Assembly: GCF_017573545.1 (NCBI RefSeq)
Contig: NZ_JAGEOK010000016.1
Location: forward strand, 1-64,000
Origin: Actinomadura nitritigenes
GTDB lineage: Bacteria > Actinomycetota > Actinomycetes > Streptosporangiales > Streptosporangiaceae
Direction: 5' to 3'
Length of the DNA: 64,000 bases
Under the pieces are notes generated by a model, which saw only the letters and a program-made list of their open reading frames with translations, did no database searches and was not told where the DNA came from. The first letter of the stretch is position 1; the number at the start of each line of letters is the position of its first letter. Shown in pieces: positions 25,880 to 34,558 of this stretch. The position numbers and the translations under genes were made by a program.

Positions 25880-28384
25880 ATGGAAGCCCGCAACGAACCG
25901 GACATGCACCTGGTCGTGGTCGGCCACGGACCGGCCTCGCACCGCCTCGTGGAGGCCCTGCGCGAGCGCGACGCCGCCGGGACGTGGACGGTCACCGTCA
26001 TCGGCGAGGAGCCGCGCACCGCCTACGACCGGGTGGCGCTGACCACCCATCTGGAGGGCGCCGACCTCGCCTACCCCGCGCACGGCGCCGAGGTCTCCGT
26101 CGTCACCGGCGAGCGGGTCACCGCGATCGACCGCGCCGCCCGCACGGTCACGACCTCGGCCGGACGCGCCGTCGGCTACGACGCCCTGGTGCTGGCCACC
26201 GGGTCGGCGCCGTTCGTGCCGCCGGTGGAGGGCCGGGACCTGCCCGGCGTGTTCGTGTACCGCACCATCGACGACCTGGACGCCATCCGCGACTACGCGC
26301 GGGACCGGGCGACCGGCGCCGTGGTCGGCGGCGGCCTGCTCGGCCTGGAGGCGGCCCGCGCGATCCAGGGACTCGGGCTGCGCAGCGGCGTCGTCGAGGT
26401 CGCGCCGTGGCTGATGCCGCGCCAGCTGGACGAGGGCGGCGGCGCGATGCTGCGCCGCCACATCGAGGCCCTCGGCATGGCGGTGCACGCCGGGGCGCCG
26501 ATGGAGCGGCTGGAGGCGGGCGGGGACGGCGCCGTCGCGGGCATCGCCCTCGCCGGCGGGGGGCGGATCGACGCCGAGGTGGTGGTGTTCTCCGCGGGCA
26601 TCCGGCCGCGCGACGAGCTGGCCCGCGGCTGCGGGCTGCCGGTGGGGGAGCGCGGCGGGATCGTCGTCGACGCCGCCTGCCGCACCGAGGACCCGGCGAT
26701 CTGGGCGATCGGCGAGTGCGCGCTGGTCGGCGGGACGGTGTACGGGCTGGTGGGGCCGTGCTTCTCGATGGCGGAGGTCGTCGCCGACCGGCTGCTCGAC
26801 CCGGAGAGCACGGCGGTGTTCGAGGGCGCCGACATGTCGACGAAGCTGAAGCTGATGGGCGTCGACGTCGCCAGCTTCGGCGACCCGTTCGCTGGCCCGG
26901 ACCAGGGCGCACTCGGCGTCACCTACACCGATCCGGTCGCCGGCGTCTACAAGAAGCTCGTGGTCAGCGACGACGCGAAGACCCTGCTCGGCGGCGTGCT
27001 GGTCGGCGACGCCGAGTCCTACGGGACGCTGCGCGCCTACGTCGGCGGGAACCTGCCCGGCGCCCCCGAGCAGATGCTGTTCGGGGGGACGGAGGCGGCG
27101 GGCGGCGACCTGCCCGGCGCGACCGTCATCTGCTCCTGCAACAACGTGACCGCCGAGACGATCCGCGGCGCGATCGCGGCGGAGTCCCTCACCGACGTCG
27201 GCGCGGTGAAGGGCTGCACGAGGGCCGGGACGAGCTGCGGCAGCTGCGTCCCGCTGGTGAAGCGGATCCTGGACGCCGAGCTGACCGCCGCCGGCATCGA
27301 GGTCAGCAAGGCGATCTGTGAGCACTTCGACTACAGCCGCGCCGAGCTGTTCGACATCGTCCGCGGCGGCCGGGTCGCGAGCTTCACCCAGCTCGTCCAG
27401 GAGCACGGCCGCGGCCGGGGCTGCGACATCTGCAAGCCCGCCGTCGCGTCCATCCTGGCCAGCCTCGGCAACGGGCACATCCTGGAGGGCGAGCAGGCCG
27501 CGCTGCAGGACACCAACGACCACTTCCTGGCCAACCTGCAGAGGAACGGCACGTACTCGGTGGTCCCGCGGGTCCCCGGCGGCGAGATCACGCCGGAGAA
27601 GCTGATCGTGATCGGGGAGGTGGCCCGCGACTTCGGCCTCTACACCAAGATCACCGGCGGTCAGCGGATCGACCTGTTCGGCGCCCGCGTCGAGCAGCTC
27701 CCGGAGATCTGGAGGCGGCTCGTCGACGCCGGGTTCGAGTCCGGGCACGCCTACGGCAAGGCGCTGCGGACGGTGAAGTCGTGCGTCGGCTCCACCTGGT
27801 GCCGGTACGGCGTGCAGGACTCGGCCGCGATGGCGATCCGCCTGGAGCTGCGGTACCGGGGACTGCGGGCCCCGCACAAGCTGAAGTCGGCGGTGTCCGG
27901 CTGCGCCCGGGAGTGCGCGGAGGCGCAGAGCAAGGACTTCGGCGTCATCGCCACCGAGAACGGCTGGAACCTCTACCTCGCGGGCAACGGCGGCATGCGG
28001 CCCCGGCACGCCGACCTGTTCGCCTCCGACCTGTCCGACGAGGAGCTGATCCGCACCATCGACCGGTTCCTGATGTTCTACATCCGCACCGCCGACCGGC
28101 TGCAGCGCACCGCGAGCTGGCTGGAGGCCCTCGACGGCGGCGTCGGCTACCTCCGCGAGGTGATCGTGGACGACCGGCTCGGCATCTGCGCCGAGCTGGA
28201 CGCCGCCATGGAGCGGCACGTGGCCGCGTACTCCGACGAGTGGCGCGACACCCTCGCCGACCCCGACCGGCTCCGCCGGTTCGTCTCGTTCGTCAACGCG
28301 CCGCAGACCCCCGACCCGAGCATCGAGTTCGAGGTCGAGCGCGAGCAGATCAAGCCCGTGCTCCTGCCGCTGGAGGTCAAGTGA
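25880..28384 (+). CDS. nirB: Assimilatory nitrite reductase large subunit
   Basis: 834 residues. Order of domains: NAD(P)/FAD reductase (VVVGHGPASHRLVEAL, GALVVATGS-type segment, VVGGGLLGLEAARAI), two BFD-like [2Fe-2S] regions (CSCNNVTAET with CGSC; HGRGRGCDICKP), then a sirohaem/[4Fe-4S] domain with Cys635, Cys641, Cys675 and Cys679 in CVGSTWC and GCARECAEAQ. It reduces nitrite to ammonium with NAD(P)H in the cytoplasm. ATG 25880 is used. The usual partner nirD does not follow; instead a second flavoprotein gene overlaps its end. Confidence 0.93.
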   Translation: MEARNEPDMHLVVVGHGPASHRLVEALRERDAAGTWTVTVIGEEPRTAYDRVALTTHLEGADLAYPAHGAEVSVVTGERVTAIDRAARTVTTSAGRAVGYDALVLATGSAPFVPPVEGRDLPGVFVYRTIDDLDAIRDYARDRATGAVVGGGLLGLEAARAIQGLGLRSGVVEVAPWLMPRQLDEGGGAMLRRHIEALGMAVHAGAPMERLEAGGDGAVAGIALAGGGRIDAEVVVFSAGIRPRDELARGCGLPVGERGGIVVDAACRTEDPAIWAIGECALVGGTVYGLVGPCFSMAEVVADRLLDPESTAVFEGADMSTKLKLMGVDVASFGDPFAGPDQGALGVTYTDPVAGVYKKLVVSDDAKTLLGGVLVGDAESYGTLRAYVGGNLPGAPEQMLFGGTEAAGGDLPGATVICSCNNVTAETIRGAIAAESLTDVGAVKGCTRAGTSCGSCVPLVKRILDAELTAAGIEVSKAICEHFDYSRAELFDIVRGGRVASFTQLVQEHGRGRGCDICKPAVASILASLGNGHILEGEQAALQDTNDHFLANLQRNGTYSVVPRVPGGEITPEKLIVIGEVARDFGLYTKITGGQRIDLFGARVEQLPEIWRRLVDAGFESGHAYGKALRTVKSCVGSTWCRYGVQDSAAMAIRLELRYRGLRAPHKLKSAVSGCARECAEAQSKDFGVIATENGWNLYLAGNGGMRPRHADLFASDLSDEELIRTIDRFLMFYIRTADRLQRTASWLEALDGGVGYLREVIVDDRLGICAELDAAMERHVAAYSDEWRDTLADPDRLRRFVSFVNAPQTPDPSIEFEVEREQIKPVLLPLEVK

Positions 28385-29853
28385 ACCGCGAACGGATCGT
28401 CGTCGTCGGGAACGGGATGGCCGGGGCCCGGTTCGTCAGCGAGCTGCGCTCACGCGACCCCGGCGTGCCCGTCACGGTGTTCGGCGCGGAGACGCAGCGG
28501 CCCTACAACCGGGTGCTGCTGTCGAACGTCCTCGCCGGGATGACCAGGCCGGACCACATCAGCCTGGTCGACGCGGCCTGGTACGCCTCGCACGGCGTGG
28601 ACGCCAGGCTCGGCGTGGAGGTCGTCCGCGTCGACCGCGAGGCGCGCGCCGTGCACGCCTCCGACGGCACCGTCACCCGGTACGGCACGCTCGTGCTGGC
28701 GACCGGCAGCACCGCGTTCGTCCCGCCGATGCCCGGGCTGGAGGACGGGCTGCCCGGCGGCGCGCTGGTGTTCCGCACGCTCGACGACTGCCGCCGGATC
28801 TCCGAGCTGGCCGAGTCGGCGAAGCGGGCGGTGGTGGTCGGCGGCGGCCTGCTCGGCATCGAGGCGGCGCGCGGGCTGATGGGCCGGGGGCTGGAGGTGA
28901 CGGTCCTGCACCTGGCCGGCCACCTGATGGAACGCCAGCTCGACCCCGCCGCGGGCAAGGTGCTGGCGCGGACGCTCGCGCGCCTGGGCATCGGCACCCG
29001 CGTCCAGGCGAACGTCGCCGGGCTGCGCACCACCGGCGCCGGCGGCGGCCGCACGGTCACCGGCGTCGAGCTGGCGCTGCCGGACGGCGGGCGGGAGACC
29101 CTGGACACCGACCTGGTCATCCTGTCGTGCGGGGTCCGGCCCGAGGTGTCGCTGGCCCGCGACGCCGGCCTGGCGATCGGCCGGGCGGTGGTCGTGGACG
29201 ACGAGCTGCGCTCGGTCAGCGACCCGTCCGTCCGCGCGATCGGGGAGTGCTCGGAGCACCGTGACGAGGTCTACGGGCTGGTCGCGCCCGCGTGGGAGCA
29301 GGCGACCGTGCTGGCCGGTCTGCTCGCGGGCACCGATCCGGCCGCGCGGTTCACCGGCGCGCGGCAGATCACCCGGCTGAAGGCGGCGGGCATCGAGCTG
29401 GCGTCGATGGGGGAGACGCACTTCGGCGACGACGACGACGGCGTGGAGGTCGTCCGGTTCACCGACGCGGCGCGCGGCACCTACAAGAAGGCGGTGATCA
29501 AGGACGGCCGGCTGATCGGCGCGATCCTGCTCGGCGAGACGTCCGCCGCCGGGACGCTCACCCAGCTCTACGACCGGGCCTCGCCGCTGCCGTCCGAGCG
29601 CCTCGACCTGCTGTTCCCGGGGCTCGGCGGCGCGCCCGAGGCCGCCTCGCCGGTGCGGATGCCGGACGCGGCGACGGTCTGCAACTGCAACAACGTCAGC
29701 AAGGGGCAGATCCGCGCGTGCTGGCAGGACGGCGCCCGCACCGCCGACGAGGTCTCCCGGCGGACCCGCGCGGGGACCGGCTGCGGGAGCTGCCGCGACG
29801 CGCTGGAGGGGATCGTGTCCTGGCTCGACGAGCAGGAGTCGGTGGACGCCTAG
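28381..29853 (+). CDS. NAD(P)/FAD oxidoreductase with BFD-like [2Fe-2S] domain, NasB/NirB N-terminal type
   Basis: 490 residues starting at GTG 28381 inside the nirB stop (GTGA), with GGAGG upstream. It parallels the first half of NirB: VVVGNGMAGARFVSEL, AVVVGGGLLGIEAARGL, and a C-terminal BFD-type cluster CNCNNVSKGQ with TGCGSC. It has no sirohaem domain. In several bacteria such proteins feed electrons to assimilatory nitrite or nitrate reductases, so an electron-transfer partner of NirB or of a nitrate reductase encoded elsewhere is likely. Confidence 0.87.
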   Translation: MNRERIVVVGNGMAGARFVSELRSRDPGVPVTVFGAETQRPYNRVLLSNVLAGMTRPDHISLVDAAWYASHGVDARLGVEVVRVDREARAVHASDGTVTRYGTLVLATGSTAFVPPMPGLEDGLPGGALVFRTLDDCRRISELAESAKRAVVVGGGLLGIEAARGLMGRGLEVTVLHLAGHLMERQLDPAAGKVLARTLARLGIGTRVQANVAGLRTTGAGGGRTVTGVELALPDGGRETLDTDLVILSCGVRPEVSLARDAGLAIGRAVVVDDELRSVSDPSVRAIGECSEHRDEVYGLVAPAWEQATVLAGLLAGTDPAARFTGARQITRLKAAGIELASMGETHFGDDDDGVEVVRFTDAARGTYKKAVIKDGRLIGAILLGETSAAGTLTQLYDRASPLPSERLDLLFPGLGGAPEAASPVRMPDAATVCNCNNVSKGQIRACWQDGARTADEVSRRTRAGTGCGSCRDALEGIVSWLDEQESVDA

Positions 29854-29859
29854 GGAGAC

Positions 29860-29928
29860 AAGTCGAACAAAGCTGTTCAAGTTCTCGGCTTTTCGGGCTA
29901 CGCTAACTCGAACAATGGTGTTCGAGTT
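29860..29928 (+). promoter_or_regulatory. Promoter of the MFS exporter flanked by two TetR-type operators
   Basis: Operator 2 (29905-29928) is a perfect palindrome with 10-base arms AACTCGAACA and TGTTCGAGTT around ATGG. Operator 1 (29860-29883) has the same plan with two arm mismatches; the centres are 45 bases apart. Between them a -35-like TTCAAG (29876-29881, inside operator 1) and a -10 TACGCT (29899-29904) are 17 bases apart. The TetR gene downstream is the obvious candidate regulator. Confidence 0.7.
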
Positions 29929-29940
29929 AGGAGATCCCCC

Positions 29941-31374
29941 TTGCACGACCACGCGACCGCGCCGCCCCATGCGCACCCGGACGCGCCGACCGCCGGCCCC
30001 CGCCGGTGGCGGGCCCTCGTCCTGCTGTGCGTCGCCCAGTTCATGCTGATCATCGACATCACCGTGGTGAACGTCGCCCTGCCGTCCGTGGCCGCCGACC
30101 TGCACCTCGGCCGCGGCGGCCAGACCTGGGTCGTCACCGCCTACTCGCTGTGCTTCGGCGGCCTGCTGCTGCTCGGCGGCCGGCTCGCCGACACGATCGG
30201 CCGCAGGCGCGCCTTCCTGCTCGGGCTCGCGCTGTTCACCGCCGCGTCCCTGGTCTCCGGCCTCGCCGGCACGGGCGGGATGCTCATCGCCGGGCGCGCG
30301 GCCCAGGGCGTCGGCGCCGCGCTGCTGTCCCCGGCCGCCCTGTCGATCGTCACCACGACCTTCCACGGCCCCGAGCGCAACCGGGCCCTCGGCGTGTGGG
30401 CGGCCATCGGCGGCACCGGCGCCGCCGTGGGCGTGCTGGCCGGCGGGCTGCTCACCAGCGGCCCCGGCTGGGAGTGGGTGTTCTTCGTCAACGTCCCGGT
30501 CGGGCTGGCCGTGCTGGCGCTGCTGCCGTCGGCCGTGGCGCACGTCCCGCCGGTGCGCCGCCCGCTCGACCCCGGCGGCGCCGTCACCGCCACGCTCGCC
30601 GCCGCCGCCCTCATCTACGGCCTGGTCCAGGCGGGGGAGCACGGATGGGGCGCGGCCCGGACGCTGGTCCCGGTCGGCGCCGCCGCCGTCCTCGCCGCCG
30701 CCTTCCTGCTGATCGAGCGGGCCGTCCGCACGCCGCTCGTCCCGCCCGCCCTGCTGCGGCGCCGGACGATCGCGTCCGGCAACGTGCTGATGGTGGCCGC
30801 GTCCGCGCTTCTGCTGTCGGGGTTCTTCCTCTGCTCGCAGTACCTGCAGAACCTGCTGGGGTTCTCCGCGGTGGAGACCGGCCTGGCGTTCCTCCCGGCC
30901 GCCGTCGCGACCATCGCCGGCGCCCACCTCGCCTCGCACCTGGCGGGCAGGACCGGCACCCGGCCCGTCGCGGCGGCCGGCTTCCTCGTCGCGGCCGCCG
31001 GGGTGCTCCTGCTGGCGCGCGCGCCCGCGGGGGGCCACCTCCTGCCCGACGTCCTCCCCGGATTCGTGCTGCTGGCCGCCGGCGCCGGCGCCGGCTTCGT
31101 CAGCGCCACCATGACCGCGATGAGCGGGATCGGGCACGAGGAGGCCGGGCTCGCGTCCGGCGTCGTCAACACCGGCCACGAGATCGGCGGGGCCCTCGGC
31201 ATCGCCCTGGCGACCGCCATGGCGGGCGCGAGCATCGGCGGGCGCACCGCCGGCGGCTTCCACACCGCGTTCACGACCTTCGGGGCGGCGGCCGCCGCCG
31301 TCGCGCTGCTCGCGCTCGTCCTCGTGCCGCCGGGCCGCCCCGACCTCGGCGACGGCCCGGTGTTCGCGCACTGA
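29941..31374 (+). CDS. MFS multidrug exporter, DHA2 (EmrB/QacA) type
   Basis: 477 residues with about 14 hydrophobic segments. The first helix contains FMLIIDITVVNVALPSV, matching DHA2 motif with the membrane Asp, and GGRLADTIGRRRAFLLG is the MFS loop 2-3 motif. It probably exports a drug or metabolite using the proton gradient. TTG 29941 is the start, with AGGAG eight bases upstream. The TetR gene lies 19 bases downstream, and two operators flank the promoter, so induction by the exported compound is likely. Confidence 0.9.
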   Translation: MHDHATAPPHAHPDAPTAGPRRWRALVLLCVAQFMLIIDITVVNVALPSVAADLHLGRGGQTWVVTAYSLCFGGLLLLGGRLADTIGRRRAFLLGLALFTAASLVSGLAGTGGMLIAGRAAQGVGAALLSPAALSIVTTTFHGPERNRALGVWAAIGGTGAAVGVLAGGLLTSGPGWEWVFFVNVPVGLAVLALLPSAVAHVPPVRRPLDPGGAVTATLAAAALIYGLVQAGEHGWGAARTLVPVGAAAVLAAAFLLIERAVRTPLVPPALLRRRTIASGNVLMVAASALLLSGFFLCSQYLQNLLGFSAVETGLAFLPAAVATIAGAHLASHLAGRTGTRPVAAAGFLVAAAGVLLLARAPAGGHLLPDVLPGFVLLAAGAGAGFVSATMTAMSGIGHEEAGLASGVVNTGHEIGGALGIALATAMAGASIGGRTAGGFHTAFTTFGAAAAAVALLALVLVPPGRPDLGDGPVFAH

Positions 31375-31381
31375 CGGCCCG

Positions 31382-31393
31382 TACGCTGATCCC
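31382..31393 (+). promoter_or_regulatory. Leaderless -10 for the TetR gene
   Basis: TACGCT (31382-31387) lies six bases before ATG 31394 and has the same sequence as the exporter -10. No ribosome binding site exists in the 19-base gap, so the regulator may have its own leaderless transcript in addition to read-through. Confidence 0.45.
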
Positions 31394-31990
31394 ATGACCT
31401 CCGCGACCACCCGCCGCCGCGCCGACGCCGAGCGCAACATCGAGGCCATCCTCGACGCCGCCCTCGCCCGCCTCGGCCGCGACCCCTCGGCCAGCATGAC
31501 CGAGATCGCCAAGGCCGCGGGGGTCGGGCGGGTCACCCTCTACGGGCACTTCCCGTCCCGCGAGGCGCTCGTGGACACCCTGTTCGACCGGTCGCTGGCC
31601 GACGCGGAGGCCGTCCTCGGCGCCGTCGACGTCGACGCCGGGCGCGCGGACGAGGCCCTCGCGGGCCTCGTCCGCTCGTCCTGGCGCGTCCTGGACCGCC
31701 AGCGCACCGTGCTGACGGTCGCGCTGCGGGTGCTCGGCCCCGAGCGGGTCCGCGACCGGCACGCACCCGTCCTCGCCCGCCTCGAGCGGCTCCTGCGGCG
31801 CGGCCGCGACGAGGGCGTCTTCACGGCCGCCGCGCCGCCCGGATGGCAGGTCACCGCCGTCTACACGCTGATGCACGCGGCCGCGCAGGAGGTGGACGAG
31901 GGTCGGCTGGACGCCGCGGACGCCGCGGAGACGCTGGTCTCGACGATCCTGGGCGCCCTCGGGGGCGGCCCGGCCGGGAGCGGCCGGTAG
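31394..31990 (+). CDS. TetR/AcrR-family transcriptional regulator
   Basis: 198 residues. The helix-turn-helix is at about residues 34-60 (SMTEIAKAAGVGRVTLYGHFPSREAL), preceded by AERNIEAILDAALARLG. The C-terminal ligand domain is all-helical and variable. It most likely represses the upstream MFS exporter by binding the two palindromes at 29860-29928 and releases on binding a substrate of the pump. The stop TAG also forms part of the next gene's -10. Confidence 0.9.
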   Translation: MTSATTRRRADAERNIEAILDAALARLGRDPSASMTEIAKAAGVGRVTLYGHFPSREALVDTLFDRSLADAEAVLGAVDVDAGRADEALAGLVRSSWRVLDRQRTVLTVALRVLGPERVRDRHAPVLARLERLLRRGRDEGVFTAAAPPGWQVTAVYTLMHAAAQEVDEGRLDAADAAETLVSTILGALGGGPAGSGR

Positions 31991-32000
31991 GCTCCGCCGC
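31988..32000 (+). promoter_or_regulatory. Leaderless -10 for the carbonic anhydrase-like gene
   Basis: TAGGCT (31988-31993), seven bases before ATG 32001 and with no ribosome binding site between. Its first three bases are the stop codon of the TetR gene. Confidence 0.5.
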
Positions 32001-32522
32001 ATGGCCGTCTACGCGCTGGGAGACCAGGTCCCCGACATCCATCCGACCGCGTACGTCCATCCGGGCGCGACCGTCATCGGGTCGGTGACCCTCGGCGAGG
32101 GCGCCACCGTCTGGCCCGGCGCGGTGCTGCGCGGCGACTACGGCGCGATCACCGTCGGCGCCCGCACGTCCGTCCAGGACGGCACCGTCGTGCACACCAC
32201 CGAGGAATGGCCGACCGTCATCGGCTCCGACTGCGTCGTCGGCCACAACGCCCACCTCGAAGGCTGCGTCATCGAGGACCGCTGCCTCGTCGGGTCCGGT
32301 TCCGTCGTGCTCAACCGCGCCCGCGTGGAGACCCGCGCCGTCGTGGGCGCGGGGGCCGTCGTCACCGAGGGCGCCGTCGTCCCGTCCGGGCACACCGCGC
32401 TCGGCGTCCCCGCCAAGCCCAGGCCCGGCGGCATCGACGAGAAGTGGCACGCCGAGGCGGTCGGGATGTACGTCGCCAACGGGCGCCGCTACGCCGCCGA
32501 GCTCAAGCGGATCCAGGACTGA
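32001..32522 (+). CDS. Gamma carbonic anhydrase-like hexapeptide-repeat protein
   Basis: 173 residues forming a left-handed beta-helix (repeats such as VIGSVTLGEGATVWPGAVLRGDYGAI broken into hexapeptides) with a C-terminal helix. Candidate zinc ligands are His65 (VVHTT) and His82 (VGHNAHLEG). The third classical ligand, His in GHxxxLHG, is Glu87 here, with an extra His85. Trimeric enzymes of this family hydrate CO2, but many homologues lack proven activity. The leaderless start is supported by TAGGCT seven bases upstream. The amidohydrolase gene follows 16 bases later. Confidence 0.82.
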   Translation: MAVYALGDQVPDIHPTAYVHPGATVIGSVTLGEGATVWPGAVLRGDYGAITVGARTSVQDGTVVHTTEEWPTVIGSDCVVGHNAHLEGCVIEDRCLVGSGSVVLNRARVETRAVVGAGAVVTEGAVVPSGHTALGVPAKPRPGGIDEKWHAEAVGMYVANGRRYAAELKRIQD

Positions 32523-32538
32523 CGCGGGGGAGGCGCAC

Positions 32539-33447
32539 ATGCTCGACGGACGTCCCCTTGTCGACGCCCACGTCCACACCGCGCGGCTGCCGACCCTGCC
32601 CCCGGCATGGCGGCAGTGGGCCGAGGAGTTCGGCTCCGCGCACCCCTGGCAGGACCTCTACGACGACTCCGGCACCCTCGTCCCCGACCGCGTCGACGCC
32701 TACTTCGCGTCCGAGGGCGTGGACGTCGCGCTTCTGCTGTGCGAGTACAGCCCCAGGACGACCGGTTACCAGCCCATCGAGGACCTGGTGCCGCTCGTCA
32801 AGCACAACCCGCGCCGCTTCAAGCCGGTCGCCAACGTCAACCCGCACCTGCACTACCCGGTCGACGCCGAACTGGAGCGCCAGCTCGGCTTCGGTGCCGT
32901 CGCGCTCAAGCTGCACCCGGTCCACGGCGGGTTCTCCGTCGCCGACCCCGAGCTGTACCCGGCGTACGCGCTGTGCCGGGACGCGGGCGTCCCGGTCGTC
33001 GTGCACTGCGGCACCAGCTCCTTCCCCGGCTCGGCCAACCGGTACGCCGACCCGACCCCGATCGACGACGTGCTCCGGCTCTTCCCCGGGCTGACGTTCG
33101 TGCTGGCGCACGGCGGGCGGGGCTGGTGGTACGACGCGGCGGCGTTCCTCGCGCTGTCCCGCGAGGAGGTGTGGATCGAGCTGTCGGGGCTGCCTCCGCG
33201 CCGCCTCCCCGAGTACTACGCCCGGCACGACCTGAAGCGGCTGGCCCGCAAGTTCGTGTTCGGGACGGACTGGCCGGGCGTCCCGGGCATCGCCCGCAAC
33301 GCCCGGGCCGTCGCCGGCCTCGGGCTGGACGAGGAGACCGTCTCGCTCGTCCTCGGCGGCAACGCGATGCGGGTCTATCCCGGCATCGCGGACGACCCCG
33401 GCTCCCCGGCGCGGGGCACGGGCTCCGGACAGGGCACCGGCGGCTGA
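32539..33447 (+). CDS. Amidohydrolase-family metal-dependent hydrolase (TIM barrel)
   Basis: 302 residues. VDAHVHT near the N-terminus, KLHPVHGGF, VVVHCGTSSFPG, FVLAHGGRGWW and FGTDWPGV are the metal-binding strands of the PF04909-type amidohydrolases/decarboxylases, with His from HVH, His in VVVHCG, His in LAHGG and the terminal Asp. The substrate is unknown; relatives act on aromatic acids or lactones. ATG 32539 follows GGGAGG and the gene probably shares a transcript with the carbonic anhydrase-like gene. Confidence 0.8.
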   Translation: MLDGRPLVDAHVHTARLPTLPPAWRQWAEEFGSAHPWQDLYDDSGTLVPDRVDAYFASEGVDVALLLCEYSPRTTGYQPIEDLVPLVKHNPRRFKPVANVNPHLHYPVDAELERQLGFGAVALKLHPVHGGFSVADPELYPAYALCRDAGVPVVVHCGTSSFPGSANRYADPTPIDDVLRLFPGLTFVLAHGGRGWWYDAAAFLALSREEVWIELSGLPPRRLPEYYARHDLKRLARKFVFGTDWPGVPGIARNARAVAGLGLDEETVSLVLGGNAMRVYPGIADDPGSPARGTGSGQGTGG

Positions 33448-33553
33448 TTCGGGCGTCCGGAACCGGGGCGCCGTTTCGCGGGCGCGCGAACGGTGATCGG
33501 GACGGTACCCGCGGGGCGCCCGGCGCGTCCCGAACCCCCCATCGGAGGACGCC

Positions 33554-33739
33554 ATGCTCGCGATCGTCGCCGCGATCGTCTTCGCTCTCGCCCTGCTCTT
33601 CGACCTCGCCGACGTGTCGTCGGACGCCATCAACAACGGGACGCTGACCGTCCTCGGGCTGCTGCTCCTGTCGCTGCACTTCGCGGGCGTCGGCGCCGGC
33701 CGGGACTGGCGCCGCTACACGCGCCGCCGGCGCCGCTGA
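33554..33739 (+). CDS. Small two-helix membrane protein
   Basis: 61 residues: one hydrophobic helix at 1-20, a polar turn (DVSSDAINNGT) and a second at about 30-48, ending with an Arg-rich cytoplasmic tail (RDWRRYTRRRRR). ATG 33554 has GGAGG at the right spacing, which with the two helices makes it a real gene. The pattern resembles small actinobacterial membrane proteins of unknown role. Convergent with the Crp/Fnr gene. Confidence 0.75.
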   Translation: MLAIVAAIVFALALLFDLADVSSDAINNGTLTVLGLLLLSLHFAGVGAGRDWRRYTRRRRR

Positions 33740-33795
33740 CCGCGACCCGCCCCCGCACCGCCGCAGGTCCGCGCCGCGGCCACCGCCGCATTCGT

Positions 33796-33819
33796 GATCT
33801 ACAATGTAAAGGCACCGGG
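33796..33819. repeat. Copy 1 of a 24-bp AT-rich dyad element
   Basis: Contains GATCTACAATGTAAAGG and continues with C-A-CCGGG. It matches the element at 59449-59472 at 22 of 24 positions. The core TACA-w-TGTA is symmetric. It lies five bases past the stop of the Crp/Fnr gene, in the convergent gap. A -10-like TACAAT is embedded. Confidence 0.6.
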
Positions 33820-33823
33820 CCGG

Positions 33824-34558
33824 TCAGCCGGCGGGGTCGCGTGCGAACGCGCGAAGCGCCCCCGGCGCCACCACGGTGATCCGCCGGCGGCCCGTCCGGA
33901 CCAGGCCCGCGCGGCGCAGCACCGCGAGCGCGCGGGCGACGGTCTCGCGCGAGGCGTCCATCCAGCTGCCCAGCTCCTCCTGCGACAGCGGCGGGCCGAT
34001 GTCCACCGAACCGTCCGCCGACGGCGGCGCGTACGCCGCCGACAGCTCCGCCAGATGCGCCAGCAGCATCGCCAGCCGCCGCGCGCCCTGCGCCGACACG
34101 TTCGCCCGCACCCGCCGGTCCGCGTCGTCCAGCCGCCGCACGAACGTGCCGCTCACCAGCCGCCAGACGCCCGGATGCGCGTCCAGGAAGGCGGTGAAGC
34201 GGCCGGCGGGGACGACCAGCCCGCGGACGGGGGTGAGCGCGGTGACGGTCGCCGAACGGTGCCGGCTGCCGAGCACCGCGCTCTCGCAGACCAGGTCGCC
34301 CGGGCCGCGCACGGCCAGCACCACCTCGTGGCCGTCCGGCGTCGTGGACGTCACCTTCGCCCAGCCCGACCGGATGACGATGATGTGGTCGGAGTCCTCG
34401 CCCTGGTAGCAGAGGGGCGCCCGCGCCGGGTAGTTGCGCGGCCGGGCCGCCGCCTCCAGCGCGGCGCGCTGGGCGCGGTCGAGCTCGGTCCAGAAGCCGT
34501 CGCCGCCGGGCGCGGCGGGAGCGGCGAGGCCGCCGAGGGGCGGTGTCCTGGTGTTCAC
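33824..34558 (-). CDS. Crp/Fnr-family transcriptional regulator
   Basis: 244 residues. A cyclic-nucleotide-binding-like beta-roll (CYQGEDSDHIIVIRSGWAKV, LAVRGPGDLVCESAVLG) is followed by a long dimerisation helix and a winged helix (LSQEELGSWMDASRETVARAL). The beta-roll has GDLVCES where cAMP-binding proteins have GExxGE, RTA is absent, and no N-terminal Fnr cysteines exist, so the effector is unclear. GTG 34558 starts the gene; a perfect 16-bp palindrome lies 17 bases upstream. Global or redox/metabolic control is likely but unproven. Confidence 0.88.
   Translation of the reverse strand: MNTRTPPLGGLAAPAAPGGDGFWTELDRAQRAALEAAARPRNYPARAPLCYQGEDSDHIIVIRSGWAKVTSTTPDGHEVVLAVRGPGDLVCESAVLGSRHRSATVTALTPVRGLVVPAGRFTAFLDAHPGVWRLVSGTFVRRLDDADRRVRANVSAQGARRLAMLLAHLAELSAAYAPPSADGSVDIGPPLSQEELGSWMDASRETVARALAVLRRAGLVRTGRRRITVVAPGALRAFARDPAG

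Noticed and set aside
25800..25880. GlnR-like half-sites before nirB (GTTAAC, GTGAC)
   Set aside because: The spacing and the GAAAC halves do not fit the GlnR box well enough; nitrogen control is plausible but not visible.
28450..31536. A 1028-codon minus-strand frame across the flavoprotein and MFS genes
   Set aside because: It crosses two well-supported rightward genes and an operator region; composition is GC artefact.
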